Below the pieces are notes generated by a model. The model was not told the DNA's origin. It saw nothing but the letters and a program-made list of their open reading frames with translations, and did no database searches. A stretch of 64,000 nucleotides of DNA from Nonomuraea coxensis DSM 45129 (GTDB lineage: Bacteria; Actinomycetota; Actinomycetes; Streptosporangiales; Streptosporangiaceae): the NCBI RefSeq assembly GCF_019397265.1, contig NZ_CP068985.1:1054001-1118000 (forward strand), given 5' to 3'. Both the position numbers and the translations under genes were made by a program. Each line of letters opens with the position of its first letter. Positions within the stretch are counted from its first letter, which is position 1. Positions 25,188 to 33,618 of this stretch are shown in pieces.

Positions 25188-26594
25188 ATGGGCGGCGAGA
25201 AGAAGAAGACGCACCTGCTGAAGCCGTACTGCGGTCAGTGGACGGTGCAGACGGACGGCCGCAACGTCGCGGGAGTCGTGAACTTCTTCAACATGTTCCA
25301 GCCCGAGCGCATCTCCGATGCGGCGGAGGCTTACAAGAACGCGCAGAAGGCGGTCAGCGGCCTCCAGGACGCCGTGCAGGAACACGCCCGGGCGCTGACG
25401 GGGGTGTGGGAAGGGAAAGCCTCCGTCGAGGCGCAGAAGGCCCTCAGACTCCTCTGGACCACGCTGGCCAACCTGTCGGCAAGGCTCGACGAGATGCACC
25501 AGCCCGTCGCCGACTTCTCCACCGTCGTGCGCAAGCACAAGGAGTTCATCGACGACACCACCAAGGGCGTGTTGCAGACCTGGGCGAACCAGAACGACAT
25601 GCTGGGGAGCTCGGACGACAGCATTCCCGACATCTACAGCACCTACACGGGCGTGTTCGACAAGGACAACCCCGATCAGGCCACCACCGACTTCGGGTCT
25701 CAGGACGAGCTGGCCGGCCTCCACCTGAGGACGTTCGCCAACGACCTGGCGTACGTTCACGCGAAGATCCCGGACACCGTGGACAAGACCCTCATGGACA
25801 TCACGCCCTCGTCGGGGCAGATGCCCACGCCGCCGCCGGTCACATACCCGGGAGGCGTGGACCCGCGGCTCCCCAACAATCTCCACCCGAACGGGCCGGG
25901 CAATCTCCCCGCCACCCCGGCCGGCTACAACCCTTCGCTGCAGGACCCGGACAACCCTCGCCTGAACCCCACGGACCCGAACGCCGGCAACCCGCCCGGC
26001 ATCGGCGACCCCAACGGGCCGAACGGCAATGTGCCCGGCACCGGCCCGGGCACCGGCACCATGCCGAACATCCCGAACACGAACATCCCCGGCACGAACG
26101 TCCCGGGCCTCAACTCGCCGAACGGCTCCACCCCGGGATACGACCCGGCCGCGAACCTGGACCCGTCCGGCACCAACGGCAACAACGGCACGAGCCTCCA
26201 GGACTTCAACCCGTCGAACCCGAACGGCTACAACCCGAGCGCCAACCCGAACTCCACGAGCAACCCGGGCACGTACGGCAACCCCGGCGGCTCGACCTAT
26301 CCGGGCAGCACCGCGTACGGCACGCCGGCGGCGTACCGGTCGGGCACCACCGCGGGCATCCCGGGCACAGCGACGGGCGGAGGCAACGTGACCGCGAACC
26401 CGGCCGCCACCACCGCCGCCACCCGCGCCGGGACGACAGGCACCGGCATGCCCTTCCTCCCCATGGGCGCCGGAGCGGGTGCCGGGGCGGGGGGCCAGCA
26501 GTCCGAGAAACGGGAGTCGACCACCTGGCTCCACGAGGACGACGACGTCTGGGGTACCAACCCCGACGGCACCGTCAACAGCCAGATCGGCTGA
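25188..26594 (+). CDS. WXG-like head, Asn/Pro/Gly linker and conserved tail (module B substrate)
   Basis: 468 residues from ATG 25188; GGGAG is 8 bases upstream and 5 bases separate it from the previous stop. The helical head has 'ALTGVWEGKASVEAQKAL' (W-E-G at about residue 71) and further helices to about 190. A long Asn/Pro/Gly/Thr linker includes five-residue units such as NIPGT. 'GTGMPFLPMGAGAGAG' precedes the tail 'TTWLHEDDDVWG...SQIG'. The layout, head pattern and tail match the module A protein at 19917-21248, which points to duplication then divergence. No signal peptide; I infer T7SS export. Confidence 0.75.
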   Translation: MGGEKKKTHLLKPYCGQWTVQTDGRNVAGVVNFFNMFQPERISDAAEAYKNAQKAVSGLQDAVQEHARALTGVWEGKASVEAQKALRLLWTTLANLSARLDEMHQPVADFSTVVRKHKEFIDDTTKGVLQTWANQNDMLGSSDDSIPDIYSTYTGVFDKDNPDQATTDFGSQDELAGLHLRTFANDLAYVHAKIPDTVDKTLMDITPSSGQMPTPPPVTYPGGVDPRLPNNLHPNGPGNLPATPAGYNPSLQDPDNPRLNPTDPNAGNPPGIGDPNGPNGNVPGTGPGTGTMPNIPNTNIPGTNVPGLNSPNGSTPGYDPAANLDPSGTNGNNGTSLQDFNPSNPNGYNPSANPNSTSNPGTYGNPGGSTYPGSTAYGTPAAYRSGTTAGIPGTATGGGNVTANPAATTAATRAGTTGTGMPFLPMGAGAGAGAGGQQSEKRESTTWLHEDDDVWGTNPDGTVNSQIG

Positions 26595-26609
26595 CCCCAC
26601 CCGAAAGCA

Positions 26610-26625
26610 GGGCAGCCTGCTGCCC
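26610..26625. terminator. Short hairpin between convergent genes
   Basis: A 7-bp GC-rich stem (26610-26616 with 26619-26625) and 2-base turn lie in the 55-bp gap between the module B gene (+) and the second FtsK-type ATPase (-). It is weaker than the other terminators here. Confidence 0.45.
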
Positions 26626-26649
26626 GGCGGAGACGGCCCGTCGAGTCGT

Positions 26650-29600
26650 TCAGACAGGGTCGGGGAGGGCCGCCTGGATGGGGGTGATGGTGCCGGTCGT
26701 CACCAGGAAGCCGCGACCGGGCGGCCCGCCCACCGTGCCCCGCGGCAGCCGGATGTTGAACAGGTCCCCGTCCGTCTGCCCCTGCACCGCGAGCAGCACC
26801 CCCGTACGGGACTTGCGCGCCTCGGCGACGAACCCGCGGTAGGCGACGGCCAGGTCCCCGGTCGTGCCCGCGACGAGGAGGGCGTGATCGCCGTCCCGCC
26901 CCGAACGCAGCACCTCCTCCAGCGCCGTCCCCAGCGGGGAGTCGGCGTTGACGAGCTCGGCATCGTCCACGAGGACGACGTAGTCGTGCAGGTCGGCGAC
27001 GAGTTCGGCCAGGTTGCCCGCGTTGCCGTCCAGCACCGCAAGCACCCCGTCCAGTCCCCGCAGCGGGCTGCGGCGGGGCGTGACGGCGATGACCGGCGTC
27101 CCCCTCTTGATCAGGGACCGGGCGGCTGTCAGCAGTGCCGACGAGCGCCCCGAGCGGGCCGGCCCCGCGATCACGGCGGCCGGGCCGTGGGCGAGCAGAT
27201 CGAGCCCCAGCGGCGCCAGCGCGTCGCCCCCTGCGCCCACAAGGGCCCACAGCGGCGACGGCGGCCTGAACGACGGATCCAGGTCGAACGTCTCGGCCAC
27301 GGTGATGCGCATCGGCAGCGCGTCCACCCGCAACGGCGGCTGCCCGGGCCAGCGCCACCCGCCCCGGCCCGCGCCCGACGAGACCGCGTGCCCCGCCCCG
27401 CCCACGCCCGCGCCGGCCCCTGTGCCTGGCTCCGTGCCGGTGGCGGGTTCGTACGGGGCGGGGACGGCACGGGCGAGTGCCTGCAGCGCCGCCACTTGCG
27501 CGGGCCCGGCCGGATCAGGGGAGAGCAGAGCGATGTGATGCTCGACGATGCCATGATCGCCGAGGGACAGGGCCCGCCCCGGCGGCACCGAGGAGGGCAG
27601 CCCCTTCAACGGGAACCCGGCGAGCCCGTAGTCGGCGGAGTCGGACAGCCGCAGCAGCAGCCGGTCGTCGAACACCGTGGACACCTGACCCAGCAGCCCT
27701 GACCGGTCACTGGTGATCACGGCCCGCAGCCCCACCGCCGGACCCTCGCGCAGCAGTTGCAGCAGCGCCTCGATCAGCCGCCCGTAGTCGTAGCTCTCGA
27801 AGGCGGCCACGAAGCCCTCCCACCGGTCCAGCATGAACACCAGCCAGGGCAGCCGATGCCCGGCCTGCCGGTATTCGGCCAGCGAGGCGTGGCCCGCCTC
27901 GGCGAGGAGCTGCTGGCGGCGGCCGACCTCGGCGCGGAGCCGGGTGAGCAGGCGTTCGACCCGGTCGAGCTGGTCCCGGGTCACGACCGCGCCGCAGTGC
28001 GGCATCGCCACCAGCGGCAGCAGCGCGCCTGACCCGCAGTCGATCGCGTGCAGGTGGACGTCGGCGGGAGAGACGTGGGCGGCGATGGAGCCGGCGATCG
28101 TGCGCAGCGCCGTGGATCGGCCGCTGCGCGCGGCGCCCGCGATGAGCAGGTGCCCGCCGTGCGCCAGGTCCAGCGTCAGCGGCTTCCTGTCCTGCGCCCA
28201 CGGCCGGTCGGTGATCCCGAACGGCACCGGCTCCACCTCGGTGAACGGCCCCTCCTCCGCCCATTGAACGCCCGCGCCGAAGCCGGTGACCGAGGAATCC
28301 GCAGAGCGGGCGGAGGATCGGGCGCCGGCGGCTGCCGGGCCGGCGGCGGGCGGGGCGCCGAACCCGGACGGTGGGTTCGGCTCAGGCCGGGACACAGGGG
28401 GTGCTCCGGTCACGGACGCCGGGTGGACGTTCGCCCTGCCGGGGCGGCCGGAGCTGTCGAACAACGGTTGCCCCGAGCCCTTCACACTGGCCCGCGCCTG
28501 AAGCGGGTCACCCCGGAAGGGCACCCCCGACGCCTGCAACGGCGCCCCGCCAGGGCCGCCGGGACCGCCAGGGCCGCCGGGACCGCCGGGACCGCCGTCC
28601 GCAGGCACACCGCCGGTGTCGCGCTCCGATCCTCCTGCAGTGCCGTCGTGCCCAGGTGCTCGGGTGGAGGTGTGGTGCCCGGGGGCTCCGGTGCCATGGC
28701 CCCTCGGCTCAGCGGCGTTGCCGTCCGAGGAGGGTGCCCAAGCGGTGTCGCCTGGCATCCCGGCTCCGGAGACGGCGCGGTGGCGTGGCGTCGGCAGGGG
28801 GAGGACGAACAGGGTGGGGAGGGGGTCGAGCCAGGGGCTGGGCTGGGGTGGGACGCCGGTCAGCCGGGCCGCCTCGATCAGGGCGTCGGCCACCAGCGTG
28901 AGGTCCGTGACCGTGGACTCCTCCTCGGTCCTCGCCGCCCGGGGAAGGGCCCGGCCCAGGGCGCGCCAGCTCACGTCGATCACCCGGACGTCCGCGGCCG
29001 GTGTCCCGCCTCCGGCGGCGGGCAGAGGGCTGCGGCCGCCGACGCGGGCCGTCTGTACGGCGACCGCCGCCCCCACCCCCGAGCGCACGTAGCACCGGCC
29101 AGGGGTGTTCTTGGAGATCTGGGCGGCGTCGGGCAGGTCGATGACGTCGGACGACTCGGCGGGCTCGGTCACCCGCAGCGCGATGCGCAGCGACGTGTTG
29201 GCCTGGATGTCGGCGGTCACCACCCCGGCGGGCCGCTGCGTGGCGAGGATCAGGTGGATGCCGAGCGAGCGGCCGCGGCGGGCGATGTCGACCAGCCCGG
29301 TGACGAAGTCGGGCAGCTCGGCCACCAGCGCGGCGAACTCGTCGATGATCAGCACCAGCCGCGGCAGGGAGACGGGCCCGGTGTAGTCGTCGAGGTCCTT
29401 CGCGCCCGCCTGGAACAGCAGGCGTTCGCGGCGGCGGATCTCCGCGGCGAGCGAGTCGAGCGCCCGCTGTGTCAGATGGCCGTCGAGGTCGCTGACCATG
29501 CCGACCGTGTGCGGCAGGCGTACGCACTCCTTGAACGCGGCCCCGCCCTTGTAGTCGATCAGCACGAACGTGAGCTGGTCGGGCCGGTTGGCGACGGCCA

Positions 29601-31860
29601 GCGCGCAGATGAGCGTCTGCAGCAGCTCGGACTTGCCGGCGCCGGTGGTGCCGGCGATCAGCCCGTGGGGGCCGTCGAGCCCGAGGTCGACCGAGAACGG
29701 CCCGTCGGGGCCGACGCCGATGAGCGCCCGCGTGGACCCGCGGGGCCGCCAGCGGGCGGCCAGCTCCGGGCCTGACGGGCTGGGCAGGCTCATGAGGTCG
29801 AGCAGGCGGACCGCGTCGGGCAGGTCGCCACCGGGGGCGTCGCGGCTGACGTCGCGGATGGGGGCGAGGGCGCGGGCCAGGCGGTCGCACCAGGCGGGGG
29901 AGACGGAGTCGCCGAGCACGGGCCCGATGACGTCGAGGCCGCCGCCGCGCAGGTGGACCAGCCCGTCGGGGCCGCACGCCGCCACCGTCTGGCACTCCTC
30001 GGGCAGCAGGCGCTGGTCGTCGTCGATGGCGAGGGTGTAGACGCCGGAGCGCGGCCCCTGGCGCAGCACCTGCGGCATGTGCGGCAGGCCGCGCAGCACC
30101 TGGGCGCCGTCGAGGATCACCAGGATGTCGTAGGGGCGTACGTCGTAGGAGGAGAAGGCCGGTTTGTCGGCGCCGGTGCCGCCGAGGTCGTCCCAGCCGG
30201 TGGGGATCTTGCCCAGCTCGGGGATCTTGGTGTTCTGGCGTTCGTCGATGAGGGCGGCCAGCTCGGCGACGCGGCGGGTGGCCGACTCGGGATCGACGCC
30301 GATCAGCGCCAGGCACTCCTCGCCGCCGCGCGGCCCGCAGTGGGGGAGCCAGCGCAGCCAGCCCCAGCGGCGCTCGGCGTCGGGGTGCGCCGAGATGAGC
30401 ACGATGGCGAGGTCGCGCGGGCTGTGCAGGGTGGCGGCCTGGGCGACGAGCCAGCTCGCCAGGCCGCCGGCGAACGCGCGGGGGCCGGTGACGCCGGCCA
30501 CTCCGAGCCGCCGCATCGGCAGCGCGACCGGAACCGAGCGGCACGTCGGCGGGTCGAGCGGCCCGCCCTGCTCCTCCGTCAGCTGCAGGTCGGCGGGCAG
30601 GTCGGCGAGGCCGACCCGGAGCCGCAGCGCGTCGGAGTCGTGGATGCGGCGCTCCCACAGCCGCCGGCGCGGCCCGGTGGCCGTGAGCAGCACCTGGGCG
30701 GGGTCGGGCGCGTCGGCGCGGCGGGCGGCCTCGTCGGCCACGCGGGCGCGCTCGACGGCGGCGTCGTATTCCGCGAGCCGTTCGCGGTGCTCCTTGAGCG
30801 CCTTCTTGTGCTGCTTCTTGCCGTGGCGGCGGTCGCTCCACCACTGGCCGATCATGATGACCGGCGTCATGAGGGCGACGAGCAGGTAGTACCAAACCTG
30901 GAGGGCCAGGGCGAGGGTCACGCCCAGCACGGCCGGCAGGAACGCGGCCAGCAGCTGCAGCCGCATCCCCTCGCTCCTGGACGGCTCCTTCGGCCGGACG
31001 AACGCGCGCTGGGGCTCGGGCCTGCGCAGCCGCGGCGGCCGGTTGTAGGCCACGCCGCCCTCGCCGAGCGGCGCCAGGTGGGCGTCCTTGGGCTCGACCG
31101 CGGTCAGCACGAACACCGACGAGCCGCAGGTGAGCACCGCCTGGTCGAGCCAGGCGACGGGTTCGGTGAGCGGCCGGCCGTCGAGCTCGGGCACCTCGGT
31201 GTAGCCGGCGGCGTGCTCGGCCGCCTCGCGCTCGGCGACCCGCGCCGTCAGCTCGGCCACCTCGTCGGCCCACCGCCCCTTGAGCTTGGGCTTGGGGGCC
31301 TCGTCGCGGGCCCGCCAGGTGCGCTCGACGGTGATCGCGTCGGGCGTCACGCGGACGGTGACCGCCTCGGGCGCGAGCGCGGGATCGGGGACGGCGATCG
31401 CGCACATGGGGTCGGCGCCGATGACGTGCGCCCCGAGCCCCAGCCGGTGGACGGCCCCCGCCCCCGGCCCGCCCACCACCCGCACCTCGGCCACCCCGCC
31501 TGGCTCCTCGACGACGGTGGCCCTGGCCAGGCGGGGATCGAGGGTGACCTTGTCGCCGTCGCGCAGCACGGACGCGGCCCTGGCGCGCGGGTCGAGCGGC
31601 CGCCCGTCGCGCCACACGACCGGCTCGTGGCCGGTGAGCGGGCCGGCGGGCTCGGCCCGGCGCGGCGGCGGCACGCGCACGGCGTCGGCGCCGGTCGCCG
31701 GCCCGTAGGGGGCGCGTGGCCTGGACAGCCGGACGACCTGCGCGAGGGGCGCGGGGTCGCCGAGCGCCGCGCCGACGGCGGCCACGGTGGCGTCGTCGTC
31801 GCCGTCGATCACGACGTCGCGCTCGCCCTGCCCGCCGAGCACGGTGAGCATGATCCGCAT
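26650..31860 (-). CDS. FHA-containing EssC-like FtsK/SpoIIIE ATPase (second T7SS ATPase)
   Basis: 1,736 residues from ATG 31860. The N-terminus has a small beta domain (1-85) and an FHA-like domain (about 120-190; 'RLGLGAHVIGADPMCAI'), as in Firmicutes EssC/YukB. Two membrane helices lie at about 300-345. Three FtsK-type domains follow. The first is intact (GTTGAGKS at about 738; 'LVLIIDEFAAL'), but the second (GAARSGRS, about 1,243) and third (GPARSGRS, about 1,568) have Arg in place of the Walker A Lys. A Gly-Pro-Gly-rich insert lies at about 1,030-1,190. It is transcribed alone. It may serve a distinct substrate set or assist the eccC system; which one is not readable. Confidence 0.88.
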   Translation of the reverse strand: MRIMLTVLGGQGERDVVIDGDDDATVAAVGAALGDPAPLAQVVRLSRPRAPYGPATGADAVRVPPPRRAEPAGPLTGHEPVVWRDGRPLDPRARAASVLRDGDKVTLDPRLARATVVEEPGGVAEVRVVGGPGAGAVHRLGLGAHVIGADPMCAIAVPDPALAPEAVTVRVTPDAITVERTWRARDEAPKPKLKGRWADEVAELTARVAEREAAEHAAGYTEVPELDGRPLTEPVAWLDQAVLTCGSSVFVLTAVEPKDAHLAPLGEGGVAYNRPPRLRRPEPQRAFVRPKEPSRSEGMRLQLLAAFLPAVLGVTLALALQVWYYLLVALMTPVIMIGQWWSDRRHGKKQHKKALKEHRERLAEYDAAVERARVADEAARRADAPDPAQVLLTATGPRRRLWERRIHDSDALRLRVGLADLPADLQLTEEQGGPLDPPTCRSVPVALPMRRLGVAGVTGPRAFAGGLASWLVAQAATLHSPRDLAIVLISAHPDAERRWGWLRWLPHCGPRGGEECLALIGVDPESATRRVAELAALIDERQNTKIPELGKIPTGWDDLGGTGADKPAFSSYDVRPYDILVILDGAQVLRGLPHMPQVLRQGPRSGVYTLAIDDDQRLLPEECQTVAACGPDGLVHLRGGGLDVIGPVLGDSVSPAWCDRLARALAPIRDVSRDAPGGDLPDAVRLLDLMSLPSPSGPELAARWRPRGSTRALIGVGPDGPFSVDLGLDGPHGLIAGTTGAGKSELLQTLICALAVANRPDQLTFVLIDYKGGAAFKECVRLPHTVGMVSDLDGHLTQRALDSLAAEIRRRERLLFQAGAKDLDDYTGPVSLPRLVLIIDEFAALVAELPDFVTGLVDIARRGRSLGIHLILATQRPAGVVTADIQANTSLRIALRVTEPAESSDVIDLPDAAQISKNTPGRCYVRSGVGAAVAVQTARVGGRSPLPAAGGGTPAADVRVIDVSWRALGRALPRAARTEEESTVTDLTLVADALIEAARLTGVPPQPSPWLDPLPTLFVLPLPTPRHRAVSGAGMPGDTAWAPSSDGNAAEPRGHGTGAPGHHTSTRAPGHDGTAGGSERDTGGVPADGGPGGPGGPGGPGGPGGAPLQASGVPFRGDPLQARASVKGSGQPLFDSSGRPGRANVHPASVTGAPPVSRPEPNPPSGFGAPPAAGPAAAGARSSARSADSSVTGFGAGVQWAEEGPFTEVEPVPFGITDRPWAQDRKPLTLDLAHGGHLLIAGAARSGRSTALRTIAGSIAAHVSPADVHLHAIDCGSGALLPLVAMPHCGAVVTRDQLDRVERLLTRLRAEVGRRQQLLAEAGHASLAEYRQAGHRLPWLVFMLDRWEGFVAAFESYDYGRLIEALLQLLREGPAVGLRAVITSDRSGLLGQVSTVFDDRLLLRLSDSADYGLAGFPLKGLPSSVPPGRALSLGDHGIVEHHIALLSPDPAGPAQVAALQALARAVPAPYEPATGTEPGTGAGAGVGGAGHAVSSGAGRGGWRWPGQPPLRVDALPMRITVAETFDLDPSFRPPSPLWALVGAGGDALAPLGLDLLAHGPAAVIAGPARSGRSSALLTAARSLIKRGTPVIAVTPRRSPLRGLDGVLAVLDGNAGNLAELVADLHDYVVLVDDAELVNADSPLGTALEEVLRSGRDGDHALLVAGTTGDLAVAYRGFVAEARKSRTGVLLAVQGQTDGDLFNIRLPRGTVGGPPGRGFLVTTGTITPIQAALPDPV

Positions 31861-32228
31861 GGCTTGGGTCCCCTCGCTCGACACCGGACGGCGTGGATGC
31901 CGCGGCACGGACGCCGGACGGCATGGCTGCCGGGCGCCAAGGTAACGCCCGCGGCGAGATTAGACCCGCCGGTTGACGTCACCGGCATGAGAACGCGGTT
32001 CTGTGGATAAACGCGCGCGAGCCGAGTGACCTATGTGACGGAAGTGGCGGCAATAAGGGGGAAAATGCCGTTCCGTCAACCGGATAGAAACAACAGGCAT
32101 CGTTGACCGCCGCTTGACATCTCGCCACCTGCGAAACGAGCATTGGTCCTCGCATTCCGGCCACGCCGCCCCGACATGCCCCACATAATGGCGGGGATTC
32201 CTTAATTCACTTTGGGAGCCCCCCACCC
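31861..32228. promoter_or_regulatory. 368-bp divergent intergenic region between the FHA-FtsK gene and the Tad operon
   Basis: The AT content rises through 32030-32215. I see a TTGACA (32114-32119) without a convincing -10 partner, a CATAAT (32184-32189) that could be a -10 box for cpaB, and a stem-loop with GACGGAA/TTCCGTC arms (32037-32043 with 32071-32077). No credible gene lies here. It must hold the promoter of the pilus operon and probably that of the ATPase. Confidence 0.55.
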
Positions 32229-32900
32229 ATGAGGACCAGTGAAAAGCCTGCCGTCAACGCGGCGGCGGGGTTGTCCGGCCCGGCCTCGCGCAAGCTCCCC
32301 GTGCCACCCAGAGAACGCAAGCCGGCCCTGGCCGCGCTCGCCGTCCTGCTCATCCTCGGCGGCGCGCTCGCCACGACCCTGCTCGTGCTCAACAGCGGCG
32401 GCCGCGTCTCGGCCATCCGGGTCGTCCAGCAGGTCGGCGCCGGTCAGAAGTTCCCGCCCGAGGCGCTCGAAGAGGTCAAGGTCGCCGGCGAGGGCGTCGA
32501 CTACGTGAGCTGGTCGCAGCGCGAGCTGGTGACGCGCAGCTTCGCGACGGTCACGATCCTCCCCGGCACCCTGCTGACGAACCGGATGGGCGCCCGCGCC
32601 AGCACCGAGCTGGGCGAGGGAAAGGCCACCGTCGGATTGTCGTTGAAACCCGGCCAAATGCCGGCGGGCATTCAGCAGGGCGACCGCGTTCAGGTCATTT
32701 ACGTGCCCAGCCGGACCAGTCAGGGGCAAACCCGCGTGCTCGCCGCTAATGCGCTCGTCTTCTCCGCCGGCGGCGACAAGTCCAGGTCCGGAAATTCAGG
32801 CCAGATCACGGTGGTGGTGGATTCATCGGCCGCACCGGAAATAGTGGGTTTCGCCTCCAGCGGCGAGATCGCCGTCGCCGAGCTTCCGGGAGCGCGCTGA
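32229..32900 (+). CDS. cpaB: CpaB/RcpC-like SAF-domain pilus assembly protein
   Basis: 223 residues. A cytosolic N-terminus, a membrane helix (about 33-54; 'LAALAVLLILGGALATTLLVL') and an extracytoplasmic SAF domain ('VSAIRVVQQVGAGQKFPPEAL', then 'ILPGTLLTNRMG') match CpaB/RcpC of Tad pilus systems. In diderms the protein helps the secretin; in monoderms its role is unclear, perhaps wall passage. GGGAG is 11 bases before the ATG. It is the first gene of the Tad operon, one base from the next. Confidence 0.85.
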   Translation: MRTSEKPAVNAAAGLSGPASRKLPVPPRERKPALAALAVLLILGGALATTLLVLNSGGRVSAIRVVQQVGAGQKFPPEALEEVKVAGEGVDYVSWSQRELVTRSFATVTILPGTLLTNRMGARASTELGEGKATVGLSLKPGQMPAGIQQGDRVQVIYVPSRTSQGQTRVLAANALVFSAGGDKSRSGNSGQITVVVDSSAAPEIVGFASSGEIAVAELPGAR

Positions 32901-32901
32901 C

Positions 32902-33618
32902 GTGGGACTGATCGTGCTGGCCGCCGACAAGGGCGCGCCGGGCGTCACCACGGCCGCGACGGCACTGGCCGCCGTGTGGCCGCGGCCGGTGCTGCTGGCC
33001 GAGTGCGACCCGGCCGGCGGCGACCTCGCCTACCGCCTGCCCGCCGCCGACGGCGGGGTGCTCAACCCCGGCAAGGGCCTGCTCACCCTGGGCGCCACCG
33101 CCCGGCGCGGCCTGGAGCCCGCCCAGATCCACCAGCACACGCAGAAGATCATCGGCGGGCTCGACGTGCTGGCCGGGCTCACCCACGCCGAACAGGCCGC
33201 CGGGCTCACCTGGCTGTGGGGCCCGCTCGGCCGGGCGCTCGCCGCGATCCCCGACGCCGACGTCATCGCCGACTGCGGCAGGCTCGGCGCCCACCCCCAG
33301 CTCGGCGACCTGCTCGCCGAGGCCGAGCAGGTCGTGCTGCTCACCCGGGCCACCCTCGACCACGTCGCCCACCTGCGCGAGCGCCTGCAGGTCACCAAGG
33401 CACACGGCGTCGTCGTCATCGCCGACCCGCGCGCCTACCGCGCCTCCATCGACGACGTACGCAGGATCGTCGGCCCGAGCGTGCAGTTCGTCTACGGCCT
33501 GGCCCACGATCCCAAGGGCGCCGAGCTGCTGCGCGGCCAGTGGGGCGGCCGGCTCGACCGTTCCCTCCTCATCCGTACGGCCCGCGACCTCGCGGCGAGG
33601 CTGGTGAGCCACCGATGA
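32902..33618 (+). CDS. CpaE/MinD-like protein with an altered P-loop
   Basis: 238 residues from GTG 32902. The fold is that of ParA/MinD/CpaE: N-terminal 'VLAADKGAPGVTTAATALA', 'LLAECDPAGGD' as the A'-motif and 'DADVIADCGRLG' as Walker B. The canonical KGGxGK[TS]T is replaced by KGAPGVTT, so the P-loop lysine is a valine and ATP hydrolysis is doubtful. CpaE-type proteins position Tad pili at the pole. There is no N-terminal receiver-like domain as in CpaE of Caulobacter. Its stop overlaps the start of cpaF (ATGA). Confidence 0.8.
   Translation: MGLIVLAADKGAPGVTTAATALAAVWPRPVLLAECDPAGGDLAYRLPAADGGVLNPGKGLLTLGATARRGLEPAQIHQHTQKIIGGLDVLAGLTHAEQAAGLTWLWGPLGRALAAIPDADVIADCGRLGAHPQLGDLLAEAEQVVLLTRATLDHVAHLRERLQVTKAHGVVVIADPRAYRASIDDVRRIVGPSVQFVYGLAHDPKGAELLRGQWGGRLDRSLLIRTARDLAARLVSHR

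Noticed and set aside
32002..32010. TGTGGATAA, a perfect E. coli-type DnaA box
   Set aside because: Only one copy, no cluster, no dnaA/dnaN nearby; a 9-base match is expected about this often by chance in 64 kb.
31960..32226. 88-residue minus-strand open frame in the gap before the Tad operon
   Set aside because: Arg/His-rich with no hydrophobic core pattern, no ribosome site, and it covers the expected promoter.
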